Positions 21,466 to 30,834 are shown, counted from the first letter of the stretch. The stretch: DNA of 64,000 bases from Pseudeuparius sepicola (GCA_963920635.1 OY987298.1:3410001-3474000); one strand, 5' to 3'. The notes: generated by a model not told the origin, from the sequence alone. Program-made: numbers and translations.

Positions 21466-21858
21466 ATGAGTCTCAGGAACGCGGCGGCTGTCACAAAGAG
21501 AGAGATGGGAGATATGGAACTGAAAATTTGGAGCACTCCAAAGGCAAATGATCTAAAGGCAAAGGCAAATGATCTAAAGGCAAAGGCAAATGATTCAAAG
21601 GCAAAGGCAAATGATTCGAAAGCAAAGGCAAATGATCCAAAGGCAAAGGCAAATGATCGGAAGGCAAAGGTAAATGATCCGAAGGCAAGTGATCCGAAGG
21701 CAAATGATCCAAAGGCAAAGGCAAATGATTCAAAGGCAAAGGCAAATGATTCGAAGGCAAAGGCAAATGATCCAAAGGCAAAGGCAAATGATCGGAAGGC
21801 AAAGGTAAATGATCCGAAGGCAAGTGATCCGAAGGCAAATGATCCAAAGGCAAATTAA
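21466..21858 (+). CDS. Minisatellite-encoded Lys/Ala/Asn/Asp repeat ORF, left arm
   Basis: 130 codons from the ATG at 21466 (MSLRNAAAVTKREMGDMELK). After about 25 ordinary residues the rest is a KAKANDx seven-residue repeat with x = L, S, P or R and occasional short units (KASDP, KANDP). The 21-bp units keep the frame in both arms despite a length change, which supports translation but does not prove it. The upstream frame extends only from a GTG. A CAG-GTATG donor-like site lies at about 21398. The tail is strongly charged and probably disordered; function is unknown. An AATAAA follows near 21898, and the ATPase ATG is 93 bp downstream. Confidence 0.4.
   Translation: MSLRNAAAVTKREMGDMELKIWSTPKANDLKAKANDLKAKANDSKAKANDSKAKANDPKAKANDRKAKVNDPKASDPKANDPKAKANDSKAKANDSKAKANDPKAKANDRKAKVNDPKASDPKANDPKAN
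21538..21855 (+). repeat. 21-bp minisatellite, left arm
   Basis: About 15 units of the AAGGCAAAGGCAAATGATCC type, with variation at the last codon and some 12-15-bp short units. Confidence 0.85.
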
Positions 21859-21950
21859 AAATATAGTATGAATGTATTGTAACAATGTGTTAGTATATAA
21901 TAAAGATAAAATTAAGTATAATTGTCAGTGTTTTATTCCCCACCTACGTG

Positions 21951-22517
21951 ATGTATATGTGTGATATTTGCGGTACAACATTTTGTAGATCGGATAGTTT
22001 TACAAGACACAAGAATATTCACAGAACTATTATTTTTATGTGTGAATTCTGTAGTAAAACGTTTTCGAGAAAAGATAACTTAAAAACTCATAAAAGAATC
22101 CACCAACTTCAAAACGACTTAGTTGTTAGCGAGGTCGTTGGATACAACGATTCGAAAGACGCGATGCAAATCCATCAGCAGACAGTTTCACTTCCAGTAG
22201 AAAACCTAGATATTGTGCAAGAAAGTAGTGCTAAATCTAAACACGGTGTACTGTTTCCAAACTCATTTAGGGCAATTTTTTGTGGACCTAGCGGATGTGG
22301 AAAAACCAACGCTTTACTTAGTTTAATATTTAATGAAAACGGACTAAAATTCGAGAATATTTACTTGTACAGTAAGTCACTGTACCAACCCAAGTATCAG
22401 TTATTGCAAGACGTGCTTAAACAAGTTAGTGGCGTTGGATATTTTCCCTTTAACTCAAACGACGATGTAATTGGTCCATCAGAGGCTAGAGAAAATTCAA
22501 AAAACCCATATTTGTAG
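21951..22517 (+). pseudogene. Truncated packaging-type ATPase with zinc fingers (left arm)
   Basis: It is identical to the first 183 codons of the intact gene (25499-26401): both C2H2 fingers and the Walker A loop (GPSGCGKT) are present. It is cut at the inner end of the inverted repeat (22498) just before Walker B, and six unrelated codons follow to a stop. It cannot be an active ATPase. If expressed, a zinc-finger and P-loop fragment might interfere with the full protein, which is speculative. Confidence 0.85.
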
Positions 22518-22529
22518 AACGTTGTTTTA

Positions 22530-23165
22530 TTAAACCAACCTTCTCCTATACAAATCAGCCAACAGAAACTCTTTGTAAAAACAGAAGAGTTCAAAAATAC
22601 AAAAGGTTTCTATACTAAATGTAATATTACATAATATTAATATAATGTCTGTTTCATTTAAGTTACTACTTACTACTAGATGATTGACTTTATCTAAGAA
22701 ATTACAATAGAAATCATAAAAATCAAAGCGGAGCAAAAAGCCAAATCTCAAAGATGCACTTATGCTAACGTTTAACAATTCAAAAATATCTGCCTCGGTA
22801 AAATAAACATACACATTATTTTTTCTAAGCGACACGTGCTGATTTCCATCGGCGTCAATCACCGTACTTAGAACCATACGTGAGTCGAATCTGGCAAACA
22901 TTGGAGCTCCACCATTATTAATAAATTCACATACATGTTCCAATAATTTATTCCATTCAGAGTAGTTCAAGGAAATTACTGTCCGATCATGACAAAGGTA
23001 TGTGATGATTACTGCTGGCTCAAAATATTTCTTGAGACTCAACCCTGTATGAATGAATAATCCATTAGTTGATTTGATCGGAAAACATGCTGCCAAAAGC
23101 AAAGAATCTTCTACAATATCATTTTCACTGCTGCTTACATCGGATTCGTAACCACTGTCAGACAT
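22530..23165 (-). CDS. Unknown protein of the Polinton core
   Basis: 211 residues from the ATG at 23165 (MSDSGYESDVSSSENDIVED); the frame can extend upstream only to a TTG, which would overlap the integrase. After an acidic Ser-rich start comes a globular part with KKYFEPAVIITYLCHD, ISLNYSEWNKLLEHVCEFI, ARFDSRMVLSTV and SLRKNNVYVYFTEADIFELL. The C-terminal third is Phe/Leu/Cys-rich. I do not recognise a family with certainty, though proteins with a YF-PAV-I then L---EW--L pattern accompany integrase genes in similar insect elements, as far as I recall. It is the last gene in the minus-strand run, 25 bp after the integrase stop. Confidence 0.6.
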   Translation of the reverse strand: MSDSGYESDVSSSENDIVEDSLLLAACFPIKSTNGLFIHTGLSLKKYFEPAVIITYLCHDRTVISLNYSEWNKLLEHVCEFINNGGAPMFARFDSRMVLSTVIDADGNQHVSLRKNNVYVYFTEADIFELLNVSISASLRFGFLLRFDFYDFYCNFLDKVNHLVVSSNLNETDIILILCNITFSIETFCIFELFCFYKEFLLADLYRRRLV

Positions 23166-23190
23166 TTTGGCGGTTCGTTCACCGAGAGAA

Positions 23191-24129
23191 CTACACAATG
23201 TTTGTTTCGCTTATCCACGAGTCGTGGCTTTTATCTAACCCGAGCCATCGCACAAGAACTTTCCCCCTCCTCCTTTGAAGCACTTTTTCCACCAAATAGA
23301 TGTCAGGATTTGCCACTTTTTGCAATTCTTCATTATAAAAACCACCCTTTATAGCTCTTCCACGTAAATCTTCTAACAAATATGTGGGAGGATTGGTGTG
23401 TTGTACTTTGATTATTTTGAACAACTCCGTTGTCCAATTAGGTCGATATCCCTTGTCAAATACATGTCTAGCTTTACTTATTCTCACAATGTCACCCTTC
23501 CTAAATTTACGAGTTTTGAATACTTTTAAGTGACTGTTGTACACATTGGTGACTAAATGTTGCTCGTTGTTTTTGTTAACTTCACCAGGCTTAATTTGTA
23601 TCGTTCTATGTTTCCTATTATTGTACTCATTTACTACAGTAGGCAAAATATCAATCCACCTATATTTTCCATTTAGACTGAAATACTTGAATAATTTTTC
23701 TTTCAAAGTTCGTATTACTCTTTCCACTATAGCTGCCTTTTTGTCGGTAAATGTACTGTAGTGATTAATTTGAAAAGTTTTCATCAATTTCTGGAATTCA
23801 GAGTTGTAAAATTCTTTACCCTGATCGGTTTGTAAATTGTGAGGCTTGCGTCCCCCACTGTTTTTTAAAATATCTTTAAAAGCCTTTGTAACATCTGCTC
23901 CAGACTTGGATTGTAGCGGTCTACACCAGACATATTTGGAGAAAGAGTCAATTACAACTAATATGAATTTATTACCTCTATTACAGTAAGCATATTGATC
24001 TAACTGAGCAAGATCGGCTTGCCAAAGATCATCTAAGCCTTTGATAATAGTTCGACGTCGAGGATAATTTTCGAGCTGATGGAGTTCCCTAACTAACCGA
24101 ACTTTTTCATCACTATGACCGAAATTCAT
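23191..24129 (-). CDS. Polinton-type integrase (DDE core plus chromodomain)
   Basis: 312 residues. The RNase-H-like integrase core shows D39 (WQADL), D102 (LQTDQGKEF) and E136 (KAAIVERVIRTLKEKLF), the expected D-D-E triad. A basic SH3-like stretch follows (KVFKTRKFRKGDIVRI, FDKGYRPNWTTELFKI). The C-terminus (about 275-312, YLVEKVLQRRRGKVLVRWLG then DSWI) is a chromodomain, as in Polinton integrases. There is no HHCC zinc domain, but PRRR-DDLWQADL at the start is usual for this group. It would cut and join the element ends, giving the 6-bp duplication seen. It is the only copy, with no stop or frameshift, and lies between the coiled-coil gene (33 bp upstream) and the unknown gene. Confidence 0.92.
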   Translation of the reverse strand: MNFGHSDEKVRLVRELHQLENYPRRRTIIKGLDDLWQADLAQLDQYAYCNRGNKFILVVIDSFSKYVWCRPLQSKSGADVTKAFKDILKNSGGRKPHNLQTDQGKEFYNSEFQKLMKTFQINHYSTFTDKKAAIVERVIRTLKEKLFKYFSLNGKYRWIDILPTVVNEYNNRKHRTIQIKPGEVNKNNEQHLVTNVYNSHLKVFKTRKFRKGDIVRISKARHVFDKGYRPNWTTELFKIIKVQHTNPPTYLLEDLRGRAIKGGFYNEELQKVANPDIYLVEKVLQRRRGKVLVRWLGLDKSHDSWISETNIV

Positions 24130-24162
24130 TGTTCAACTGCTCAATTCCAACTTAAAATGAAA

Positions 24163-24510
24163 TTACTTTACACCGCTCTTTTGTTTATCCAATTTCAGTT
24201 GTTCTTTAATCACATCCTGCTCTTGTGTTATTTTCTCTATGGCAGTTTGCAAAGCAACAGTATTTAATTCTAACAACTCTTTAAAATCCTGTATTTGCTG
24301 GGAAACGTTATTTTTAAAGTCGTTTACTGACCGTAATAAAAAGTTATGACGCTCATCTAATATATTTCTAAGCTTTTCGTTATCTTTATTATATTGAAAT
24401 GAAATAGCTGAAGCATCGCTATTCAATTTTTGGTTTTGGGACAAAGGAGAGTGCACAATGCCGCTAGCCTTTTTGTATTTCGACGAGCGTCCGAACTTGT
24501 TAAGAGTCAT
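24163..24510 (-). CDS. Small coiled-coil protein
   Basis: 115 residues from ATG. A basic N-terminus (MTLNKFGRSSKYKKASG) is followed by a long helical segment (NEKLRNILDERHNFLLRSV, NVSQQIQDFKELLELNTVAL, IEKITQEQDVIKEQLKLDK) with heptad-like Leu/Ile spacing, probably a coiled coil. No enzymatic motif is present. It lies between the DUF8207-like gene and the integrase with 33-36-bp spacers, on the same strand. It may be an accessory or structural partner; function is unknown. Confidence 0.6.
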   Translation of the reverse strand: MTLNKFGRSSKYKKASGIVHSPLSQNQKLNSDASAISFQYNKDNEKLRNILDERHNFLLRSVNDFKNNVSQQIQDFKELLELNTVALQTAIEKITQEQDVIKEQLKLDKQKSGVK

Positions 24511-24546
24511 TTTGTAACTAACTGTATATTGACAGTAATTATACTT

Positions 24547-25470
24547 CTAGTAAATAACTTTAGCTTCCTTTAATTCATTTAAGATGGCTGCGATTTCGTT
24601 GTCGTGAGAAGTGTTTCCGGCATCTTTAGAAGCTACAAGTAACTTCAACCTATCTACTAATTCATTGACATTATCCCAGTATACGTACTCTATGGGTTTT
24701 GTGTTATAAGTAAGCTGCATACCTGTACCTTGCGCATCTTGAGTTTTACTTTTTATTAGAGGTCTAATGATATTAAGGTATTTGGTCTTGTGAGAACCCC
24801 TCAATTTACCATTCGATGTAAGGTGAACACCAGTTAACATTAAAATTTTCTTGTAATTTAACAAATCCGCCTGACTGTATTCTGGATATTCATAGAAAAT
24901 GAGTTGGTAAAGTCCGTCGGTGCTCTTGAAAGGAGTGTTATCGATTATTATATCTCCCGTGTCTTTATCAAAATCGATATGTTTATTTCCTAAGGTCCAT
25001 GTGTAGGTACTGCGATCAAGTTTAGGACCATAAGTATTATCAATATCAGCAGATTTTGAGATGAAATTTTGAATGTATGGTAAGGCCGTTTCAGGATAAC
25101 CATAATCTGCGTCATCTTCAACATCATCATCGTATTCAGTTACTTGAGATGATTCTAAGACCGTTGTAGGTAATGTATTTTCTCCCGATATTTCAGACGG
25201 TAACTTTTTACTTGGCGTACTAGTAAATAATTCTATCTTAGGTTTTATCCGAATTGCAGTTTGTTGCTTTGATCCTACCTTAACTTTCATATTATTTTTT
25301 ATTTCGCTTAGAGAATCTTTTACGGGCTTGAATATCTTATCTAAAGTCTCATCCATCTCAGATTTACCCGTTTTTAACGCAGCATATTTTCTTCTAATAG
25401 ATCTAGTTAGCTCTTTAATTTTTTTAGCACGCTGTGCTCTCTGAATTTGTTCTTGTGATGTCAAGGGCAT
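24547..25470 (-). CDS. DUF8207-like protein of virus-like insect elements
   Basis: 307 residues. The N-terminus is basic and helical (QIQRAQRAKKIKELTRSIR); the middle is acidic (YDDDVEDDADYGYPE). The C-terminal half has TYTWTLGNKHIDFDKDTGDI, FKSTDGLYQLIFYEYPE, the SHKTKYLNIIRPLIKS block, then GTGMQL and YVYWDNVNELVDRLKLLVAS followed by AGNTSHDNEI. These match my memory of the DUF8207 family, which accompanies Polinton-like integrases in insects; no biochemical role is known to me. It lies 28 bp downstream of the ATPase stop. A role in virion or chromosome association is possible but unproven. Confidence 0.65.
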   Translation of the reverse strand: MPLTSQEQIQRAQRAKKIKELTRSIRRKYAALKTGKSEMDETLDKIFKPVKDSLSEIKNNMKVKVGSKQQTAIRIKPKIELFTSTPSKKLPSEISGENTLPTTVLESSQVTEYDDDVEDDADYGYPETALPYIQNFISKSADIDNTYGPKLDRSTYTWTLGNKHIDFDKDTGDIIIDNTPFKSTDGLYQLIFYEYPEYSQADLLNYKKILMLTGVHLTSNGKLRGSHKTKYLNIIRPLIKSKTQDAQGTGMQLTYNTKPIEYVYWDNVNELVDRLKLLVASKDAGNTSHDNEIAAILNELKEAKVIY

Positions 25471-25498
25471 GTTGGCTACTAATAAAGATACCGAGTCA

Positions 25499-26401
25499 CT
25501 AGAGTTTTATATAGCTATCAAATCCTTTTCTGTATCGCCCATTATCTAAACTAAAGTCTTTGGCTATCACTAATGTTCCAAAAACACTACCATTCCAACA
25601 AAATGAGCAAAGGTTTTTAAACTGCTCGTAGGTGATATCTGGTGACACATGTTCATCATAGACATGCTTCAGATTAACGTCATCCTGTTTGAACAGAATA
25701 ATCATGTTACAATTGTCTCGTATTAATTGCTTAGGAATTTTAGAATATGTCTGACAAAGATAGACAACATCTATAGATTTATGACGTCCCATTGAATAAA
25801 ATTCTCTAATTTTATCTTGTTTATCGCAAGCCACGTCATCAAATATGAAAACCGAATTTTCTCTAGCCTCTGATGGACCAATTACATCATCGTTTGAGTT
25901 AAAGGGAAAATATCCAACGCCACTAACTTGTTTAAGCACGTCTTGCAATAACTGATACTTGGGTTGGTACAGTGACTTACTGTACAAGTAAATATTCTCG
26001 AATTTTAGTCCGTTTTCATTAAATATTAAACTAAGTAAAGCGTTGGTTTTTCCACATCCGCTAGGTCCACAAAAAATTGCCCTAAATGAGTTTGGAAACA
26101 GTACACCGTGTTTAGATTTAGCACTACTTTCTTGCACAATATCTAGGTTTTCTACTGGAAGTGAAACTGTCTGCTGATGGATTTGCATCGCGTCTTTCGA
26201 ATCGTTGTATCCAACGACCTCGCTAACAACTAAGTCGTTTTGAAGTTGGTGGATTCTTTTATGAGTTTTTAAGTTATCTTTTCTCGAAAACGTTTTACTA
26301 CAGAATTCACACATAAAAATAATAGTTCTGTGAATATTCTTGTGTCTTGTAAAACTATCCGATCTACAAAATGTTGTACCGCAAATATCACACATATACA
26401 T
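25499..26401 (-). CDS. Packaging-type P-loop ATPase with two N-terminal C2H2 zinc fingers
   Basis: 300 residues from the ATG at 26401; a longer frame starts only at GTG. Two C2H2 fingers: C4-C7-H20-H24 and C31-C34-H47-H51, joined by a short linker. Walker A is GPSGCGKT at 112-119 and Walker B is VFIFDD at 184-189. Further blocks are KSLYQPKYQLLQDVLKQV, REFYSMGRHKSIDVVYLCQT, IPKQLIRDNCNMIILFKQDD and the RYRKGFDSYI end. The core resembles A32/FtsK-HerA genome-packaging ATPases of Polintons and large DNA viruses, with the zinc fingers as an added DNA-binding module. The first 183 codons lie in the right inverted repeat and the rest in the unique core, so only this copy is complete. It heads the minus-strand gene run. 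Confidence 0.85.
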   Translation of the reverse strand: MYMCDICGTTFCRSDSFTRHKNIHRTIIFMCEFCSKTFSRKDNLKTHKRIHQLQNDLVVSEVVGYNDSKDAMQIHQQTVSLPVENLDIVQESSAKSKHGVLFPNSFRAIFCGPSGCGKTNALLSLIFNENGLKFENIYLYSKSLYQPKYQLLQDVLKQVSGVGYFPFNSNDDVIGPSEARENSVFIFDDVACDKQDKIREFYSMGRHKSIDVVYLCQTYSKIPKQLIRDNCNMIILFKQDDVNLKHVYDEHVSPDITYEQFKNLCSFCWNGSVFGTLVIAKDFSLDNGRYRKGFDSYIKL

Positions 26402-26493
26402 CACGTAGGTGGGGAATAAAACACTGACAATTATACTTAATTTTATCTTTATTATATACTAACACATTGTTACAATACATTCATACTATATTT

Positions 26494-26970
26494 TTAATTT
26501 GCCTTTGGATCATTTGCCTTCGGATCACTTGCCTTCGGATCATTTGCCTTTGCCTTCCGATCATTTGCCTTTGCCTTCGGATCATTTGCCTTTGCCTTCC
26601 GATCATTTGCCTTTGCCTTCGGATCATTTGCCTTTGCCTTCCGATCATTTGCCTTTGCCTTTGGATCATTTGCCTTTGCCTTCGAATCATTTGCCTTTGC
26701 CTTTGAATCATTTGCCTTTGCCTTTGGATCATTTGCCTTCGGATCACTTGCCTTCGGATCATTTACCTTTGCCTTCCGATCATTTGCCTTTGCCTTTGGA
26801 TCATTTGCCTTTGCTTTCGAATCATTTGCCTTTGCCTTTGAATCATTTGCCTTTGCCTTTAGATCATTTGCCTTTGCCTTTAGATCATTTGCCTTTGGAG
26901 TGCTCCAAATTTTCAGTTCCATATCTCCCATCTCTCTCTTTGTGACAGCCGCCGCGTTCCTGAGACTCAT
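26494..26970 (-). CDS. Minisatellite-encoded repeat ORF, right arm (four units longer)
   Basis: Mirror of 21466-21858 with 158 codons. Four additional 21-bp units (alternating KAKANDR and KAKANDP) make it 84 bp longer without breaking the frame. Confidence 0.4.
   Translation of the reverse strand: MSLRNAAAVTKREMGDMELKIWSTPKANDLKAKANDLKAKANDSKAKANDSKAKANDPKAKANDRKAKVNDPKASDPKANDPKAKANDSKAKANDSKAKANDPKAKANDRKAKANDPKAKANDRKAKANDPKAKANDRKAKANDPKASDPKANDPKAN
26497..26898 (-). repeat. 21-bp minisatellite, right arm
   Basis: Same minisatellite with about 19 units; this is the largest length difference between the two terminal repeats. Confidence 0.85.
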
Positions 26971-27409
26971 AGCGCGCCCTCGACGGCGGGGCCTTCGAAC
27001 CACCCAGCGGTATCTTTCGAACCCCCTTGCGCATACCTGTTGCAAGGGTAAAGTATTCGGCGAAATATCGATCAATTGGTAGTACTTTTGAAGCACGACT
27101 GTAGTTGTTTCCCTACAGAAATAGAGGGCACGACCTGTATTAAAAATCTAATATTTTCATTGTATTGATTACACGTCAATTCATAAAAGAAAATCAGTAG
27201 TTGCAATCTTTATGAAATTTGGAATAACTCAAATATGCAGATTAGTTGTTCCATTTATTTCAAAATAAAAAACAGCAAAAAATACAGTTTTCTGAAATGG
27301 ATGAATTAAAATTTAAAAAAATGTATCACTTTTTATAGCATATATTTAAATAGGACATAAAACACTAGGATCCCCTCCTAGACATCTCGTACAGGTTGAT
27401 GTTTTAGAC

Positions 27410-27446
27410 TATAAAAACTCTGGAGATATCTCAATAGACATCAGTT
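27410..27446 (+). promoter_or_regulatory. Core promoter of the Cys-rich gene, right arm
   Basis: TATAAAA at 27410-27416 and TCAGTT at 27441-27446, about 36 bp upstream of the ATG. Confidence 0.7.
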
Positions 27447-27481
27447 ACAGTTTTTCTCCAAACAAATTAAATTTAATAACA

Positions 27482-27982
27482 ATGGCTGCCTCCATACATA
27501 ATTCCCTATACCAACTTGCGTTAGAAGAAAAAGAAGAGATTGAGAAAACGGTGCCTGCAGAATTGAGAAGAGACATCGACGACATTGACGACGATGATGC
27601 TAGTGACGAAGATGAAGGGGTAGACGTTGGCCGCGATGACTCCGTCGTGGCGAAAAGTGTACCCATTAACCCGACCGAGGGTTATAATAACTGGACAGTG
27701 GGGGGCCTCTGTGTATCTGCCGCATATGTAAAGGTAACAGAAAGGGCGCGTTTGTGCCTAAATTGTTACCGTGCGTATGTGGTAGATTTTACAGAGGTTT
27801 CCCTGAATGGTTTCACCGACAATGCGAAGCATCGGCATGAAACTTTACATTTTTCTTTGACAGAAATGCCTTTGCAAAGATTCATGCGGTGTAGTGCCTG
27901 TAAAGAAAAGCTTTACATAGCTTTTCGGCAAGACACCTGCTTGATGTGTAAAGCAGGTGCAAAAATTATACCATTATTGTAA
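27482..27982 (+). CDS. Acidic, Cys-rich zinc-ribbon-like protein, right-arm copy
   Basis: Mirror of 20454-20954, identical protein. The promoter is at 27410-27446 and the ATG context is AACAATGGC. Confidence 0.65.
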   Translation: MAASIHNSLYQLALEEKEEIEKTVPAELRRDIDDIDDDDASDEDEGVDVGRDDSVVAKSVPINPTEGYNNWTVGGLCVSAAYVKVTERARLCLNCYRAYVVDFTEVSLNGFTDNAKHRHETLHFSLTEMPLQRFMRCSACKEKLYIAFRQDTCLMCKAGAKIIPLL

Positions 27983-28128
27983 ATAAAATGTATTATTGTA
28001 AATAAAATGTATTATTGGATAATTCTGTTCTTATTATTATTATTTAAATTAAATTCCTGACTATAAGAAAATAAACGTGAAATAAAATATTTTATTAAAA
28101 ACTACAGTTTGATACCTACAAATGTTCT

Positions 28129-28191
28129 GGGATTTTAGGTAGTCGCATGCTACTGCTTGTCCGTGTGAGGATGATCGCTATGTAAAATCCC
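28129..28191. repeat. Hairpin-like repeat, copy 1 (right arm)
   Basis: Mirror of 20244-20306. Confidence 0.55.
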
Positions 28192-28453
28192 CTGGCTGTA
28201 TTTTTTACCTTTCTTACATCGCTCAGCCGGAAGTGTGCACGTACGGTTATGCTAAAGCATAGCTTTTCGGCAAGATACATGCTTAATATGTAAAACAGGT
28301 GCAAAAACTAGACCATTGGTATTATTGTAAATGAAATGTATTATTGGATAATTGTTTTATTATTATTATTTAAATTAAATTCTCGAATATAAGAAAATAA
28401 ACGTTTAATAAAATATTTACTTAAAAACTACAGTTTGATACTACAAATGTTCT

Positions 28454-28526
28454 GGGATTTTAGGTATCCGCTTGCTACCGCTTGTCCGTGCGAGTTCGAG
28501 CGAGGACGATCGCTATGTAAAATCCC
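28454..28526. repeat. Hairpin-like repeat, copy 2 (right arm)
   Basis: Mirror of 19909-19981. Confidence 0.55.
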
Positions 28527-28769
28527 CTGACTATATTTTTTACCTTTCTTACATCTCCCTCAGCCGGAAGTGTGCACGTACGCTTATGCTAAAGTATGGT
28601 CTGCTTAGGAGAAAAATATTACTTTTGTATTTAGCTACCGAGCGACTCTGTATTGCACGTAATAAAATTTTATTGCTTGCTGTTTATAATGGTATTGGGT
28701 GAGAAATGAATAACAAAGCGTTGGTTTAAAACTATGTGTAATATTATATATATATGATTCAACTTATGC

Positions 28770-29873
28770 TTACTTATAACTAGTTAATATTTTATTCACA
28801 CGCGCTTCATCTATTTCTATTATACTAATCCTATTTACTAAAATTTTTCTTAATTTATCTAACCTATCTATTTTATTTTTTAAACCAGCCTTGTTTTTGG
28901 CCAGCTTATTACTTTGAAGCTGTAAGACGACAACATTATCTTCCAGCACTTTATTAAGTTCCAAATTGTGACGTCCTCCAGCTGTTGGATCTTCAAAATC
29001 GAAGCTGTCATCCGGAAACCTGTTTGTGCGGCGCCCCCTGTTATAAACCGCTCTCAACGTCTCCATATTTTTCCCAACAGTCCTCACAGGACTGGAGACG
29101 TTCTGCCGGTGGGTTTGCTCAGACTGAGCAGGCGACGCATGCCCTGCAGGTTGCGCGGGTTGCTCATATTCAGGTGCGGGTTGTTCAGGCTGTACATATG
29201 TCAATTGCGCAGGCTGCACATGTGCCGATTCGGCAGGTTGTGCAGGCTGTACATATGCCGAATATTCAGGTGCGGGTTGTTCAGGCTGTACATATGTCAA
29301 TTGCGCAGGCTGCACATGTGCCGAATATTCAGGTGCGGGTTGTTCAGGCTGTACATATGTCAATTGCGCAGGCTGCACATGTGCCGATTCGGTAGGTTGT
29401 GCAGGCTGTACATATGCCGATTGTTCATGTGCCAGCTCACGCTCGATCTGCGACACAGCAAACGATGTTGCGCTTCTAATGCTTTCATCGTCCACTTCGG
29501 AATACTATAAGTATAAGATAAACATTTATTATTTGTTAGAATTCATAAACATGTCTACTTACATGCTCAACATTGTTTTCTTCAGATGAATTTTCAACTG
29601 ACCCCTCTGCCGCAAGCGTCTCGATGAGATTATAAGCAGATGGTGACTATAATAATTATTGAATGTTAGTATATCGCAAATAAAAAAATATTTTTCGCAT
29701 AAGAAAATCTCCAACTTGCGGCTAACAAGAAAAAATTTTCTGATGCGAAAAAGCAAAATAGTTTCTCGAAGCAAATTGAAATAACGTATTTAATAATTAT
29801 AAAAAAATAAGTTTTGACTTACCCTCACAACAGCATTGTAGTGGACAATCGCCTTAGTTTGGAACACACTCAT
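28770..29873 (-). CDS. Three-exon Pro/Gln-rich repeat protein, inner full-length copy (right arm)
   Basis: Mirror of 18550-19665: exons 29873-29823, 29646-29563 and 29504-28770, coding for the same 289 residues. The first intron lacks 12 bp (near 29730) that are present in the left arm; the splice sites are unaffected. Confidence 0.65.
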
Positions 29874-29895
29874 AATTATAAGCAAAGTAATAAAT

Positions 29896-30834
29896 TTAAA
29901 AATAACACACGACAAAACTCGAACACAATTCAACAAAATTTTTGGCCAGCTTATTACTTTGAAGCTGTAAGACGACAACATTATCTTCCAGCACTTTATT
30001 AAGTTCCAAATTGTGACGTCCTCCAGCTGTTGGATCTTCAAAATCGAAGCTGTCATCCGGAAACCTGTTTGTGCGGCGCCCCCTGTTATAAACCGCTCTC
30101 AACGTCTCCATATTTTTCCCAACAGTCCTCACAGGACTGGAGACGTTCTGCCGGTGGGTTTGCTCAGACTGAGCAGGCGACGCATGCCCTGCAGGTTGCG
30201 CGGGTTGCTCGTATTCAGGTGCGGGTTGTTCAGGCTGTACATATGTCAATTGCGCAGGCTGCACATGTGCCGAATATTCAGGTGCGGGTTGTTCAGGCTG
30301 TACATATGTCAATTGCGCAGGCTGCACATGTGTCGATTCGGCAGGTTGTGCAGGCTGTACATATACCGATTGTTCATGTGCCAGCTCACGCTCGATCTGC
30401 GACACAGCAAACGATGTTGCGCTTCTAATGCTTTCATCGTCCACTTCGGAATACTATAAGTATAAGATAAACATTTATTATTTGTTAGAATTCATAAACA
30501 TGTCTACTTACATGATCAACATTGTTTTCTTCAGATGAATTTTCAACTGACCCCTCTGCCGCAAGCGTCTCGATGAGATTATAAGCAGATGGTGACTATA
30601 ATAATTATTGAATGTTAGTATATCGCAAATAAAAAAATATTTTTCGCATAAGAAAATCTCCAACTTGCGGCTAACAAGAAAAAAGTTGGCTAAAAATTTT
30701 CTGATGCGAAAAAGCAAAATAGTTTCTCGAAGCAAATTGAAATAACGTATTTAATAATTATAAAAAAATAAGTTTTGACTTACCCTCACAACAGCATTGT
30801 AGTGGACAATCGCCTTAGTTTGGAACACACTCAT
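29896..30834 (-). CDS. Three-exon Pro/Gln-rich repeat protein, outer truncated copy (right arm)
   Basis: Mirror of 17590-18527: exons 30834-30784, 30595-30512 and 30453-29896. The left copy reads QPAHEYSAH where the right reads QPAPEYSAH, a rare difference between the arms. Confidence 0.6.

Larger units (their letters stand above)
14904..22498 (+). repeat. Left terminal inverted repeat of the Polinton (7595 bp)
   Basis: It is mirrored base for base by 25854-33520 apart from scattered substitutions and indels. The inner boundary is sharp: after GAGGCTAGAGAAAATTC the left arm goes to AAAAAACC and the right arm to GGTTTTCA. The break falls inside the ATPase coding sequence. Confidence 0.92.

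Noticed and set aside
26467..26945. Plus-strand frames of the minisatellite (LPLPSDH and IICLCL repeats)
   Set aside because: Opposite-strand readings of the same 21-bp repeat, without start context. The KAKAND frame, which begins in non-repetitive sequence, is the better candidate.
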